DNA of 64,000 nt from SZUA-584 sp040768905 (GTDB lineage: Bacteria; Bacillota; Clostridia; Christensenellales; SZUA-584): assembly GCA_040768905.1 (NCBI GenBank), contig JAXGMA010000001.1, positions 930,001-994,000 of the forward strand, in the 5' to 3' direction. The first letter of the stretch is position 1, and every line of letters starts with the position of its first letter. A model generated the notes under the pieces. The model had not been told where the DNA came from. It did not search any database and saw only the letters and a list, made by a program, of their open reading frames with translations. Made by a program: the position numbers and the translations under genes. Of the stretch, positions 26,170 to 35,380 are shown piece after piece.

Positions 26170-26631
26170 ATGGACAAATGGGACAAACGTTTTATGGAAT
26201 TGGCTGAAACAATCTCGAACTGGTCAAGCTGTTATAAAGATGACCGCAACATCGGCGCCGTGATCGTCAAAAACAAGCGTATTCTCACAACAGGCTATAA
26301 TGGTGCGCCTGCCGGTATTAAAAGCTGCAAGGATAAGAGCGAATGTCTCCGCCAAAAACTTGGCATCCCCTCCGGCAAACAGCACGAACTGTGCTATGCA
26401 ATACATGCCGAACAAAATGCGATCATTCAGGCTGCCAAAATCGGTGTCAGTATTGAAGGCGCAACACTCTACTGCACCCATCAGCCTTGCGCCATCTGTT
26501 CAAAAATGATTGTCAATGCCGGCATTTCACGCGTTGTTTATGCGAAACCTTATCCGGACGATTTTTCACACGAGATTTTTAGAGAAGCCGGCATAGAGCT
26601 GATCCTCTATAAAACCATGTGTCTTTCTTAG
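26170..26631 (+). CDS. dCMP/cytidine deaminase family protein (ComEB-like)
   Basis: 153 residues of the zinc-dependent cytidine/deoxycytidylate deaminase family. The zinc site is complete: AIHAEQNAI (His ligand and catalytic Glu) and HQPCAICSKM (two Cys ligands). The insert CKDKSECLRQKLGIPSGKQHELC with extra cysteines between the first strand and the HAE motif is typical of dCMP deaminases/ComEB. Converts dCMP to dUMP, feeding thymidylate synthesis. ATG 26170 is used because CAGGAG lies just upstream; an ATG at 26152 is without one. Stands alone before the topoisomerase operon. Confidence 0.9.
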   Translation: MDKWDKRFMELAETISNWSSCYKDDRNIGAVIVKNKRILTTGYNGAPAGIKSCKDKSECLRQKLGIPSGKQHELCYAIHAEQNAIIQAAKIGVSIEGATLYCTHQPCAICSKMIVNAGISRVVYAKPYPDDFSHEIFREAGIELILYKTMCLS

Positions 26632-26666
26632 CATCATCTATTGATTACCATTCTATTTTGGAGTAA

Positions 26667-26700
26667 TATAATGTGGTGTAAAGTCATCAGTACACCATAT
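26667..26700 (+). promoter_or_regulatory. TATAAT box followed by an inverted repeat before the topoisomerase operon
   Basis: A TATAAT at 26667-26672 is followed at once by ATGTGGTGTA-N10-TACACCATAT (26671-26700), arms matching at 9 of 10 positions. The dyad covers the expected start site, as an operator would. The -35 is not clear (TTACCA at 26645 gives a 16-base spacer). Confidence 0.5.
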
Positions 26701-26729
26701 TTTGTGATAGGATTTTTGGAGAGTAGTCT

Positions 26730-28697
26730 ATGGCCAAACAATACAGCGCCAGTGATATACAGGTATTAGAGGGGCTTGATGCCGTACGCAAGCGGCCCGG
26801 CATGTATATCGGCTCGACCGGGCAAAAAGGTCTTCACCATCTTCTATGGGAGATCGTAGATAATTCGGTTGATGAGGCAGCCAACGGTTACGCCGACCGC
26901 ATCAGCGTCACCCTGCATGCAGACAATACCGTCACGGTTGAAGATAACGGCCGCGGCATACCTGTGGGCCTGCATCCTGAACTTAAGGTTTCCGGCGTCG
27001 AGGTGGTGTTTACACAGCTGCACGCTGGCGGAAAATTCGGCAACGGTTCTTATGCTTATGCGGGCGGCCTGCACGGCGTGGGCGCTTCCGTTGTGAATGC
27101 ACTTTCAAAATGGCTGACGGCCACGGTTTATGTCGGCGGGAAAGAGTACGAACAGCGTTTCGAAAGCAAGATGAAAAATGGCAAGATTGAGAGCGGACGC
27201 CCTGTGTCGGCTTTGAAAGCGGTCGGCCCCACTAAAAACCGCGGCAGCAGGATCACGTTTTTGCCGGATGAAAGAGTTTTTGAAACAGTCTCCATGAATT
27301 ATGATACGGTGGCTTCACATCTTCGTGTGATCTCGTTTCTCACCAAAGGCGTTAAAATCACTTTGACCGATGAACGTGTAAAAAAAGATGGCCGATTCAA
27401 AAAGGATGTTTTCGAATTTTTGGGCGGTATCGTTGATTTTGTGCAGTATTTGAACAATGAGAAGACCTTGCTTCACAAGACACCCATATATTTTGACGGA
27501 GAACGCAGCGATGTGCGTGTGGAAATCGCGCTGCAGTACAACGATACCTACAATGAGAACATATTGTCTTTTGTCAATAACATACAAACGGCCGACGGCG
27601 GCACACATATATCCGGCTTTAAAACAGCGCATACAAAGGTCATGAATGAATATGCGCGGTCTGCAGGCTTGCTGAAAGATAAGGAAACCAATCTTGCAGG
27701 CGATGATTACCGCGAAGGGCTGTGCGCTGTGATCAACATCCGCATGAAGGATGCGCAGTTCGAAGGCCAGACCAAAGCGCGGCTTGGAAACACTGAAGTC
27801 AAAACCATAGTCGAGAACATCGTGCAGGACAAGCTATCGCTCTTCTTTACTGATCTTAATAATACCGCCATAGCCACCGAACTGGTGGGCAAAGCTGTGA
27901 AGGCCGCAAAAGCAAGAGAAGCCGCCACAAAGGCAAAGAAGCTTGAGCGCCAGCGCAGTAAGCTTGAAGGCGCCCCTTTGGTGGGCAAGCTCTCAAGCTG
28001 CTCCGGGCGCGACGCCTCAAAGAATGAATTGTTTATCGTTGAGGGGGACAGCGCTGGCGGAAGCGCCAAGCAGGGCCGCGACCGCCGTTTTCAGGCCATA
28101 CTGCCGCTTCGGGGCAAGCCGCTCAATGTCGAGAAAAAAAGGCTTGACCAGGTGATAGAAAACGATGAATTCCGTTCGATCATCACTGCATTGGGCACTG
28201 GTTTTGACGGCGTGTTTGAAGAAAAAGATTTAAAATACCACAAGGTGATTATACTGGCGGACGCCGACCAGGACGGCGCGCACATCCGCGCGATCCTACT
28301 GACCTTTTTCTACCGCTACTTCCGTGATCTTCTGACAGCAGGCCATATCTATATCGGCCGGCCGCCTCTTTACCGTGTGCATAAAGGCACTAAATCTGTG
28401 TACGCTTATACAGATTCAGAGCTCAAAGCCGCACAGAAAGATATCGGCAGCGGTGCGAATGTCCAGCGTTATAAAGGGCTTGGAGAGATGAATCCTGAGC
28501 AGCTTTGGGAAACGACGATGAACCCTGCACAGCGCAAGCTCTTCCGTGTGGAACTTGATGACGCAGCAGAGGCCGAGCGGCTGGTCACACTTCTCATGGG
28601 AGATAAGGCAGAGCCGCGCAAGATCTACATTTCCGAGCATGCCAATTTCAATAAGGAAGACAGTTTTTTCAAAGAGAAGGTAGAAAGCCATGTCTGA
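26730..28697 (+). CDS. Type II DNA topoisomerase B subunit (GyrB/ParE)
   Basis: 655 residues, the length of the form without the proteobacterial GyrB insert. GHKL ATPase motifs: EIVDNSVDEA, VEDNGRGIPVG, the GGLHGVGASVVNALS loop; transducer with TKARLGNTEV; Toprim with FIVEGDSAGGSAKQGRDR and ADADQDGAHIR; C-terminal RYKGLGEMNPEQLWETTMNP. It drives strand passage with ATP together with the A subunit, whose start overlaps its last codons by 8 bases. Not next to dnaA/recF, so this may be the second pair (ParE-like) rather than the main gyrase; the partner however has a GyrA box. Confidence 0.93.
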   Translation: MAKQYSASDIQVLEGLDAVRKRPGMYIGSTGQKGLHHLLWEIVDNSVDEAANGYADRISVTLHADNTVTVEDNGRGIPVGLHPELKVSGVEVVFTQLHAGGKFGNGSYAYAGGLHGVGASVVNALSKWLTATVYVGGKEYEQRFESKMKNGKIESGRPVSALKAVGPTKNRGSRITFLPDERVFETVSMNYDTVASHLRVISFLTKGVKITLTDERVKKDGRFKKDVFEFLGGIVDFVQYLNNEKTLLHKTPIYFDGERSDVRVEIALQYNDTYNENILSFVNNIQTADGGTHISGFKTAHTKVMNEYARSAGLLKDKETNLAGDDYREGLCAVINIRMKDAQFEGQTKARLGNTEVKTIVENIVQDKLSLFFTDLNNTAIATELVGKAVKAAKAREAATKAKKLERQRSKLEGAPLVGKLSSCSGRDASKNELFIVEGDSAGGSAKQGRDRRFQAILPLRGKPLNVEKKRLDQVIENDEFRSIITALGTGFDGVFEEKDLKYHKVIILADADQDGAHIRAILLTFFYRYFRDLLTAGHIYIGRPPLYRVHKGTKSVYAYTDSELKAAQKDIGSGANVQRYKGLGEMNPEQLWETTMNPAQRKLFRVELDDAAEAERLVTLLMGDKAEPRKIYISEHANFNKEDSFFKEKVESHV

Positions 28698-31113
28698 TAA
28701 AAACGCAGTATATGCGACCGAAATCACACCTGTGTCTATGAGCGACTTAATGCATGACTCTATGATACCGTTTGCAGAATATGTGATCATGGACAGGGCT
28801 TTGCCGCGCGTCGAAGACGGATTAAAGCCTGTGCAGCGCCGGATACTCTACACCATGATGGAACTCTCATTAACACCGGACAAGCCGCACAGAAAGTCTG
28901 CCAGGATCGTCGGCGATACCTTGGGGAAATACCACCCGCACGGCGACAAGGCGGTCTACGACGCAATGGTGCGTATGGCGCAGGATTATGTGATGCGTGC
29001 GCCGCTGGTATCCGGGCATGGCAATTTCGGCAGCATGGACGGCGACAGCGCTGCCGCGATGCGCTATACCGAAGCGCGCCTCTCCCCCATTGCCATGGAA
29101 ATGCTCGCACACATCGAAAAGGACACCGTGCGCTTCTCCTTCAACTTTGATGACACGCTCAAAGAGCCGAATATGCTGCCGGCGCGTTTTCCGAACCTGC
29201 TTGTCAACGGAGCAGCAGGCATTGCCGTCGGGCTAGCGACCAACATACCGCCTCATAACTTAAATGAGGTCATTGACGGCGTAATCGCGCGTATCAAAAA
29301 TCCAAAACTGACGCTTGACGAGCTGATGGTCCTGATCCCCGGGCCGGATTTTCCGACCGGCGGCTATTTACTGGGGCTTGACGGCCTGCGCAGTGCGTAC
29401 GAAACAGGGCGCGGAAAGATCGTACTGCGTGCAAAAACAACGATCGAGAAAGGCACAGGCGGAAAATCCCTCATCGTCATAAACGAAATGCCGTATCAAG
29501 TCAACAAAGCGGCCATGCTGGAACGCATACTGACCGTAACCGAGCAGAAAAAAGATATGTTTGCCGGCATCGCGGACATCCGTGACGAGTCAGACCGCAA
29601 TGGTATCCGCGCCGTCATAGAAGTGCGCAAGGACTACGACCCCAAAAAGATCCTCACCTGTCTATACAAATATTCTGATCTGCAGACCACTTTTGGTATT
29701 AATATGGTCTGTATCGCAGACGGCCAGCCCAAGCAGCTATCTCTTATGGAGATCGTTGATCACTATATCCGCTTCCAGAAGGATATCGTGACCCGCCGTA
29801 CGCAGTACGACCTGGAAAAAGCGCGGCAGCGCGAACATATACTGGCCGGCCTGATGATCGCCGTTAAAAATATTGATGAGGTCATCCGAATCATACGAGG
29901 GTCGTCATCGCCCAGAGAAGCGCGCGACAAGTTGATGGCACGCTTTGAGTTGACGCAGATACAGGCGCAGGCAATCCTTGATATGCGGCTTGCGCGGCTG
30001 ACTGCGCTGGAGATCGAAGCGCTGCAAAGCGAATACGCGTTTATCCTCGAAACGATATCCCGGCTTGAAGCTATCCTAGCTTCCGAACGCAAACTGTTCA
30101 GTGTCATCATGCACGAACTTGAAGGCATCAAGCAAAAATTCGGCGATGCGCGGCGCACAAAAATACTCAGGTCCAATCACGAAATCGAAATCAACGAAAA
30201 AGAGTTCAAATCTGTCGAAGAGTGTGTGGTCATACTGACCGCCAGCGGCTTTTTAAAACGCGTCGCTCAGAAATCATTCCAAAAGTCGGCGCTTGGCGAA
30301 AGCGACAATGTTAAATATATCGTCCAGTCAGCCACTGACAGGCGCATCCAGGCTTTCACAAGCAAGGGCAATCTCTATACGCTGCCGGCAACAGATATTC
30401 CTGACTGCAAACTCAAAGACAAAGGCAAGCCGCTATCCGCCTTGCTTGCCGGCGTTGATCAGGATGAGCAGATCGTCGGCCTTTTTTCGGTCTCTGAATA
30501 CAAGGATGCTCATGTGTTTTTCGCAACTGCCGGCGGGCTTGTCAAACGCACACATCTTGAGGAGTACGATGTGCGTAACAAAAAGATCGCAGCATGCGGC
30601 GTCGCTCCGGGAGACTCGATATTATGTGTATCGCTGCAGACAGGCGAATGCGATTGGCTGATGGTCAGCAAAAGCGGTATGGCGATCCGCTTTTCGTCGG
30701 CCGATGTCTCCTCGATGGGCCGCACTGCCAAGGGAGTCAAAGGCATGCAGCTTTTAAAGGATGACTGCATCGTTCTGGCTGCGCCGATATCCGAACAGGA
30801 TGATGTTGCTTTGTTTACCGATCTGGGCTATGCCAAACTCACGCGTGCCTACTGTTTTGAGACCCAGCGCAGGGGCGGAAAAGGCGTAAAGGCCATTTCG
30901 CTTCTCAAAAACGGTGCAAACGGCTCCTGCGTGGCCGCTGCCGTCTGCGTTTCAGAGCCGTGTTCCATACTCGTGACGCTCAAATCCGGACAGAGCTTTC
31001 CCTTGTCTACCGAACAGCTTGAGCGCTCGGACAGGAATGCAAGAGGTAAACCTGCCGTGCTTGCGGTGCTCGGCGATACGGTGATGTATGCTGGACGCTC
31101 ATTCCTGATATAG
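28690..31113 (+). CDS. Type II DNA topoisomerase A subunit (GyrA/ParC)
   Basis: 807 residues. The breakage-reunion domain has RALPRVEDGLKPVQRRILY, GKYHPHGDKAVYDAMVRMAQ and GNFGSMDGDSAAAMRYTEAR with catalytic Tyr126. A C-terminal beta-pinwheel follows (about 500-807) and contains QRRGGKG, the GyrA box needed for wrapping and negative supercoiling, which argues for a gyrase-type enzyme. Residue 87, 39 before the catalytic Tyr, equals E. coli Ser83 in the quinolone pocket; here it is Lys. Asp91 equals Asp87 and is kept. Overlaps the B-subunit gene by 8 bases. Call as GyrA or ParC remains open. Confidence 0.92.
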   Translation: MSDKNAVYATEITPVSMSDLMHDSMIPFAEYVIMDRALPRVEDGLKPVQRRILYTMMELSLTPDKPHRKSARIVGDTLGKYHPHGDKAVYDAMVRMAQDYVMRAPLVSGHGNFGSMDGDSAAAMRYTEARLSPIAMEMLAHIEKDTVRFSFNFDDTLKEPNMLPARFPNLLVNGAAGIAVGLATNIPPHNLNEVIDGVIARIKNPKLTLDELMVLIPGPDFPTGGYLLGLDGLRSAYETGRGKIVLRAKTTIEKGTGGKSLIVINEMPYQVNKAAMLERILTVTEQKKDMFAGIADIRDESDRNGIRAVIEVRKDYDPKKILTCLYKYSDLQTTFGINMVCIADGQPKQLSLMEIVDHYIRFQKDIVTRRTQYDLEKARQREHILAGLMIAVKNIDEVIRIIRGSSSPREARDKLMARFELTQIQAQAILDMRLARLTALEIEALQSEYAFILETISRLEAILASERKLFSVIMHELEGIKQKFGDARRTKILRSNHEIEINEKEFKSVEECVVILTASGFLKRVAQKSFQKSALGESDNVKYIVQSATDRRIQAFTSKGNLYTLPATDIPDCKLKDKGKPLSALLAGVDQDEQIVGLFSVSEYKDAHVFFATAGGLVKRTHLEEYDVRNKKIAACGVAPGDSILCVSLQTGECDWLMVSKSGMAIRFSSADVSSMGRTAKGVKGMQLLKDDCIVLAAPISEQDDVALFTDLGYAKLTRAYCFETQRRGGKGVKAISLLKNGANGSCVAAAVCVSEPCSILVTLKSGQSFPLSTEQLERSDRNARGKPAVLAVLGDTVMYAGRSFLI

Positions 31114-31234
31114 GTCAACCAGCCTATTGCTAAAATATCGTTTGTTCTTTTTATGTCTTTCTTGTTTCATGTGGAAGAAAATCGTTTAAATATAATTTAT
31201 ATGTTTGCGTGTTTATGCTTGAAAGGAGGCGTCC

Positions 31235-31537
31235 ATGTCAACGAACCCATTGCAGCATGCACAATCGAGCGCTGCTATGAGCCTGCTGCGTTCGAATGCA
31301 AATTCCGATCTGGTCAATGCAGCAGCCAACTCAGGTCACGCAGCGCAGCAGGCCGCGAGCCATGAACTGGCACGTATCAAAGGCAGTGAAAAGGCTGCAG
31401 CCACTGCGAAACATTTAAAGTATGAACTAGCTGCACAGGCAAAAAACAGAAGCTCAAATGTTCAAACAGAAGAAGCTTATTATCTGACGCTTTCTGAAGA
31501 AGCCTTGGAACAATACAGCCAATCCGAAAAAGAATGA
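31235..31537 (+). CDS. Small Ala-rich hypothetical protein
   Basis: 100 residues, no membrane segment or Cys. The sequence is helical and rich in Ala, Ser, Asn and His (NSDLVNAAANSGHAAQQAA), with an acidic C-terminus (LSEEALEQYSQSEKE). GAAAGGAGG is well placed before ATG 31235, and a terminator follows the stop by 30 bases, so the gene looks real. It is 120 bp after the topoisomerase pair and could share its transcript. No family recognised; possibly a small nucleoid- or spore-related protein, but nothing proves it. Confidence 0.6.
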   Translation: MSTNPLQHAQSSAAMSLLRSNANSDLVNAAANSGHAAQQAASHELARIKGSEKAAATAKHLKYELAAQAKNRSSNVQTEEAYYLTLSEEALEQYSQSEKE

Positions 31538-31567
31538 TTGAGTGTTTAATCGGTTTATAAGCCATGT

Positions 31568-31606
31568 CAAAAAAGCGCCGGCCTGTTTCGCAGGGGCGCT
31601 TTTTTT
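31568..31606. terminator. Bidirectional terminator
   Basis: AAAAAAGCGCC...GGCGCTTTTTTT hairpin with A and T runs on both sides, between the convergent small-protein gene and the sufB/D-like gene. It can serve both strands. Confidence 0.8.
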
Positions 31607-31649
31607 AAAATGGATCATGATCCCCGAAAAAGGTTTTTATGGCATTAAA

Positions 31650-32570
31650 TTATCGCAAAAAACCTTTCAAAATAGTATCTTCCGCTTCCTGGGGCGAGAG
31701 CCCAAGAGATTCCAGCTTCAACAGCTGCTGCGATTCAAGCCGCCCGATGGCCGCTTCATGGACAAGCTGGGCATACTCATGATGTGCGGATATGCGTGGT
31801 GTGGAGATAACGGTCGCGTTGTCCATGATGATGGCATCGCATTGGATATGCCCGCGGCACGCATTCTTTCCGATTAGGTCGAAAGTAAAATCCTGTTTGG
31901 ATCTCCCCCGTGCCACAGAGCGCGAGATCAGCTGCGCCGAACAGTCTTTTCCCTCCATATTGATGGATATGCCTGAATAGGCTTCCTGCACACCGTCGGT
32001 CAACAGCCTTTCTGTGACGATCAGCTTTGCCCGTTCTTTAAGGTTGATCTGCGTATCACGGCGTGTGCTGTCAACGCCTCGTATCTGCACAAGCTCAAGC
32101 TCGACAACGGCATCGTTCTCGGCATGGATGATGGTTTTGGGATTGAGGATTTTGCCGCCCGTGCCGTCTCCCTGCCCGTAATGCTTTTCCACATAACGGA
32201 TCTTCGCGCCCTTGCGGATAAAAAATTCATGTATGCCGTCATGCTGTGCATTTTCTTTTCCTGCATTGTGTATACCGCATCCCGCGACGATGAGCACATC
32301 TGCCCCTTCGCCTATCTCAAAAGTATTGTAAACGATATCCGTGAGTCCTTCCGATGTCAGTATGACAGGTATATGGACACTTTCGTTTTTTGTGTGGGGC
32401 TTGACGACGATATCAATGCCCGTTTTATCTTTCTTGGAAATGATATCGATGTTGACAGTGGTGCTGCGTCCGGCTGCTTCGCCGTTTTTTCGGATATTGT
32501 ATGCACCCTGCGGTATGCCGTGAAGATCTGCCACCTGTTCAAGCATCAGCTTATCCAACGCATTCAGCAT
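31650..32570 (-). CDS. SufB/SufD-family Fe-S assembly protein
   Basis: 306 residues, shorter than classical SufB (about 470) and close to the short SufBD form found in archaea and Clostridia. The beta-helix core is recognisable: ENAQHDGIHEFFIRKGAKIRY, DSTRRDTQINLKERAKL, GKNACRGHIQCDAIIMDNAT and the C-terminal ISAHHEYAQLVHEAAIGRL (SAxHxAxxGxx-type motif), then LGLSPQEAEDTILKGFL. In working systems it pairs with the ATPase SufC. Here the upstream sufC survives only as a remnant overlapping the start codon, so the complex could only form if another SufC exists elsewhere. Confidence 0.88.
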   Translation of the reverse strand: MLNALDKLMLEQVADLHGIPQGAYNIRKNGEAAGRSTTVNIDIISKKDKTGIDIVVKPHTKNESVHIPVILTSEGLTDIVYNTFEIGEGADVLIVAGCGIHNAGKENAQHDGIHEFFIRKGAKIRYVEKHYGQGDGTGGKILNPKTIIHAENDAVVELELVQIRGVDSTRRDTQINLKERAKLIVTERLLTDGVQEAYSGISINMEGKDCSAQLISRSVARGRSKQDFTFDLIGKNACRGHIQCDAIIMDNATVISTPRISAHHEYAQLVHEAAIGRLESQQLLKLESLGLSPQEAEDTILKGFLR

Positions 32571-32693
32571 TTTCCACCTCGACTATTCCGCAGTTTTCGC
32601 TGCAATCACACCCGTCCATGATGCCGCGTTTAAGAATTTCATCAATATCACGTTGCCATCTATGGCTAATGAAATGTCATTGAGTTTTAGCAT
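32551..32693 (-). pseudogene. sufC: sufC remnant with internal deletion
   Basis: ATG 32693 opens MLKLNDISLAIDGNVI, the first strand of a SufC-type ABC ATPase. After this, Walker A, signature and Walker B are absent; in another frame the sequence continues as IDEILKRGIMDGCDCSENCG and ends VENAECVG at a TAA (32551-32553) that overlaps the sufB/D start by 20 bases, as expected for the true sufC end. Only about 48 of some 250 codons remain, and the junction (near 32645) changes frame. The C-terminal part is identified by position and overlap more than by sequence. Confidence 0.6.
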
Positions 32694-32854
32694 GTGTCCC
32701 CCGTCAATATTTTATCAGAGAGATTATAATATGAAATGAATCTCATGGCAAGACAAGCCTAATATTGCATCAGCAAATATTTTAAACGATAATGCTTTTT
32801 GAACGTTATTCTTTTGTCCAAAAAATAAAGATTCAATTAATTGTTACAAAAGTG

Positions 32855-32883
32855 TTGCGAAAAGCGCGTGCATTCTTTATAAT
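32855..32883 (+). promoter_or_regulatory. Sigma-A promoter of the NlpC/P60 gene
   Basis: TTGCGA (32855-32860), 17-base spacer, TATAAT (32878-32883); about 75 bases of leader before the gene. Confidence 0.7.
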
Positions 32884-32963
32884 AAGATGAGCAATAAATA
32901 ATGCTTTTAAACAAAAAAAATTCCACCAGCTGCGAAAATATAAACAAGTAGGTGAAACCGGCT

Positions 32964-34664
32964 ATGGCAGCAAGATACAGCAGAACACGTAAAACCCCTT
33001 TGTTCAGAATACTGGCCCTTGTGCGCACGTCTGTTTCTGCTTTTTTTCGGCATATCATTGGAAAGCTTAAAAAACTAGGCAGCCTCGGGCAGACGAAAAG
33101 CCCGGCTTATGCAGCTGCAAAAAGCCGCCGCTCGCATACGCTTCGCGTGAAAAACAAAAGGCGTATAATCATAGCCGCGGCAGGGCTTGCTGCTGTCATT
33201 GTTGTGGCTGTCGTGTTGATCACAACCGGGTCTGGCGCCCGCACGCAAGTGGCCTCAACGCTTGATCCTCCGTCAGAGTTTGCATCCGCTTCCGTACCAT
33301 TATCAACACCTGCCCCCACGGTTTTCAATGCGATGATATCGGTGCCGGTGCATACGACAATTTCTGTATCCCGTGATATGACCGCCGTGGTCATCGCCGA
33401 TATCCAAACACGCCTGATGGAACTCGAATACATGGATAATGATGAAGCGGACGGCATTTTCGGCAATGTCACGGAAGAAGCTGTCAAATTATTTGAGGAA
33501 CAGCACGGGCTGGAAGTTGACGGCGTTGTGGATCAGGAAGATTTTGATCTGTTGTTCTCATCGGATGCGCAATTCTACACGATCACCATCGGTGCAAGCA
33601 ATAAGGACGTCGAAGAACTGCAGCAAAGGCTTTACGAGCTTGGCTATATGTCTCAGGTCACAGGCAATTTCAAAGAACAGACCGAGGCCGCCGTCAAAAA
33701 ATTTCAGGAAAGAAACAGGCTCACCCCTGACGGAAAAGTGGGACGGAAGACGCGTGAAAAACTCTATTCTGAAGATGTGGTCGCCAACGCGTATTCATAC
33801 GGCGAATCAAGCCCGGAGATACAGACGTTTCAAAAACGCCTCAAGTCACTCGGATTTTTACTCACAGAACCCGACGGAAACTTCGGCGCTGATACAAAAG
33901 CTGCCGTCAAACGCTTTCAGGAAGCCAACGGGCTGATCGCCGACGGGCATATTGGGCCTCTTACCAAAGAAGCGCTGATGTCTGAAAATGCACAGCGGGA
34001 CGCTCTGACGATCGGATCTGAAGGACAGCAAGTCACCAGAGTACAACAGCGTTTGAAAGAGCTTGGCTATATGTCGTCAGTCACGGGCTATTTCGGTTCA
34101 GCCACAGAAAAAGCAGTGCGCAACTTTCAGTCTACAAACAGGCTAGGCGTTGACGGCAAAGTGGGCGCACAGACATTGAACAGGCTGTTCTCTTCCAGTG
34201 CGCGAAGATATACTGCATCCAGCGGCAGCAGCTCAAGCGGCAGCTCCAGCGGCAGCAGCTCAAGCGGCAGCTCAAGCGGAGGCCCTGCAAACATTACCGG
34301 CGCGAATATTGATTCGTTCATTTCGGTGGCAGAATCAAAGCTTGGTTCTAGATATGTGCGCGGCGCCAAAGGCCCTAATCAGTTTGACTGTTCCGGTTTT
34401 GTCTACTGGTGTTTAAATCAGGTCGGCGTCAGGCAGGGATACATGACATCCGCCGCCTGGGCAAAGAGCTCAAGATATTCGAAGATTACGAGTATGAGCG
34501 ATTTGCGCCGCGGAGACATTATGGTTTTAAGAGGGCACGTAGCCATCGTCGCAGGCAACGGTTACGTGGTCGATGCTTCAGCGAGCAACGGAAGAGTGGT
34601 CAAGCGCAAATATACTTCTGCCTGGTGGTCCAGAAACTTCATCTGCGGGTTCCGAATATTTTAA
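32964..34664 (+). CDS. Peptidoglycan-binding NlpC/P60 endopeptidase
   Basis: 566 residues. A basic N-terminal tail (about 1-65) precedes one membrane segment (IIIAAAGLAAVIVVAVVLIT). Then come four PG_binding_1 repeats, each with the pattern LQxRLxELGYM...FGxxTxxAVKxFQ...LxxDGxxGxxT (starts near 145, 210, 285 and 355). A Ser/Gly linker (SSGSSSGSSSSGSSSGG) leads to an NlpC/P60 domain with catalytic Cys in FDCSGFVYWCLNQVG and His in GDIMVLRGHVAIVAGNG. It cuts cell-wall stem peptides at the outer face of the membrane. ATG 32964 is preferred over GTG 32952 for spacing from AGGTG. Ends 6 bp from the convergent lipoprotein gene. Confidence 0.92.
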   Translation: MAARYSRTRKTPLFRILALVRTSVSAFFRHIIGKLKKLGSLGQTKSPAYAAAKSRRSHTLRVKNKRRIIIAAAGLAAVIVVAVVLITTGSGARTQVASTLDPPSEFASASVPLSTPAPTVFNAMISVPVHTTISVSRDMTAVVIADIQTRLMELEYMDNDEADGIFGNVTEEAVKLFEEQHGLEVDGVVDQEDFDLLFSSDAQFYTITIGASNKDVEELQQRLYELGYMSQVTGNFKEQTEAAVKKFQERNRLTPDGKVGRKTREKLYSEDVVANAYSYGESSPEIQTFQKRLKSLGFLLTEPDGNFGADTKAAVKRFQEANGLIADGHIGPLTKEALMSENAQRDALTIGSEGQQVTRVQQRLKELGYMSSVTGYFGSATEKAVRNFQSTNRLGVDGKVGAQTLNRLFSSSARRYTASSGSSSSGSSSGSSSSGSSSGGPANITGANIDSFISVAESKLGSRYVRGAKGPNQFDCSGFVYWCLNQVGVRQGYMTSAAWAKSSRYSKITSMSDLRRGDIMVLRGHVAIVAGNGYVVDASASNGRVVKRKYTSAWWSRNFICGFRIF

Positions 34665-34670
34665 AAATTT

Positions 34671-35198
34671 CTATTCTCCGTCTATGGGCGTGTCCTCATC
34701 GGGCACGTCCGTTTCTGTATTATCAAACTCAATGTCATCAAAGATCTCTGTTTCTTCGATCCTGCGCGTCATTATTGTGGTGGTATCATCCGGAGCTTTG
34801 GATAAAAGCGTATCTTTATCTTGAATGACATAGACCGTTTCTCGCCCGTCTGCGCTGCAGATCAGCAGATTTTCCGACACGCTGTATTGGCCTTGCCCCA
34901 ACACATTTCCGTTGCTCTGATACACAAAATAGACGCCTTCCGGCAGAAGCTCCAGGGTAAAACCTGCATCAAGCAATGAAACCTCATTCTCGCTGAGCGA
35001 GTTTCCGTCTGCAGTGATGATACCGGAAACATACCATATTCCCGTAAAATCAGTTTGCGAAAAATCCGGCACCGGCGTTGGTGCCTGGGTCGGAGAGATC
35101 ACCGGAGCGGACTGTGTAGGCTGTGCAGCTTCTTTATCATCGGAACAGCCCGTTAACAATAGTCCGACCAGCAATAATAGGCAAAGTATATATTTCAT
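34671..35198 (-). CDS. Small lipoprotein of unknown function
   Basis: 175 residues with a clear lipoprotein signal MKYILCLLLLVGLLLTGC (lipobox LLTGC), a Pro/Thr-rich spacer (about 25-45), a beta-rich domain beginning FTGIWYVSGIITADG and closing with an acidic tail (DDIEFDNTETDVPDEDTP). The domain resembles the lipocalin-like GxWxxxxI folds often found in clostridial lipoproteins, but I cannot name a family. AAAGGATC precedes the ATG. Confidence 0.8.
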   Translation of the reverse strand: MKYILCLLLLVGLLLTGCSDDKEAAQPTQSAPVISPTQAPTPVPDFSQTDFTGIWYVSGIITADGNSLSENEVSLLDAGFTLELLPEGVYFVYQSNGNVLGQGQYSVSENLLICSADGRETVYVIQDKDTLLSKAPDDTTTIMTRRIEETEIFDDIEFDNTETDVPDEDTPIDGE

Positions 35199-35344
35199 AT
35201 AAAGGATCCTTTATTCAAATTTCTAATTTTGCAGACCCGGCGATGCTGCATACAATTATATTTCCGTTGAATATAAAGTGTCAAGCCAGCAGCCTGTTTT
35301 CTGTCGCCTTTAGTGACAATGTCGCTTAAGCTGGACATCAGGCA

Positions 35345-35353
35345 TGGTATAAT
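35345..35353 (+). promoter_or_regulatory. Extended -10 promoter of ferritin
   Basis: TGGTATAAT 28 bp before the ferritin ATG, an extended -10 (TGn) element; no strong -35. Confidence 0.55.
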
Positions 35354-35380
35354 ATAAAAAAATGAAAGGAGATTGTATCC

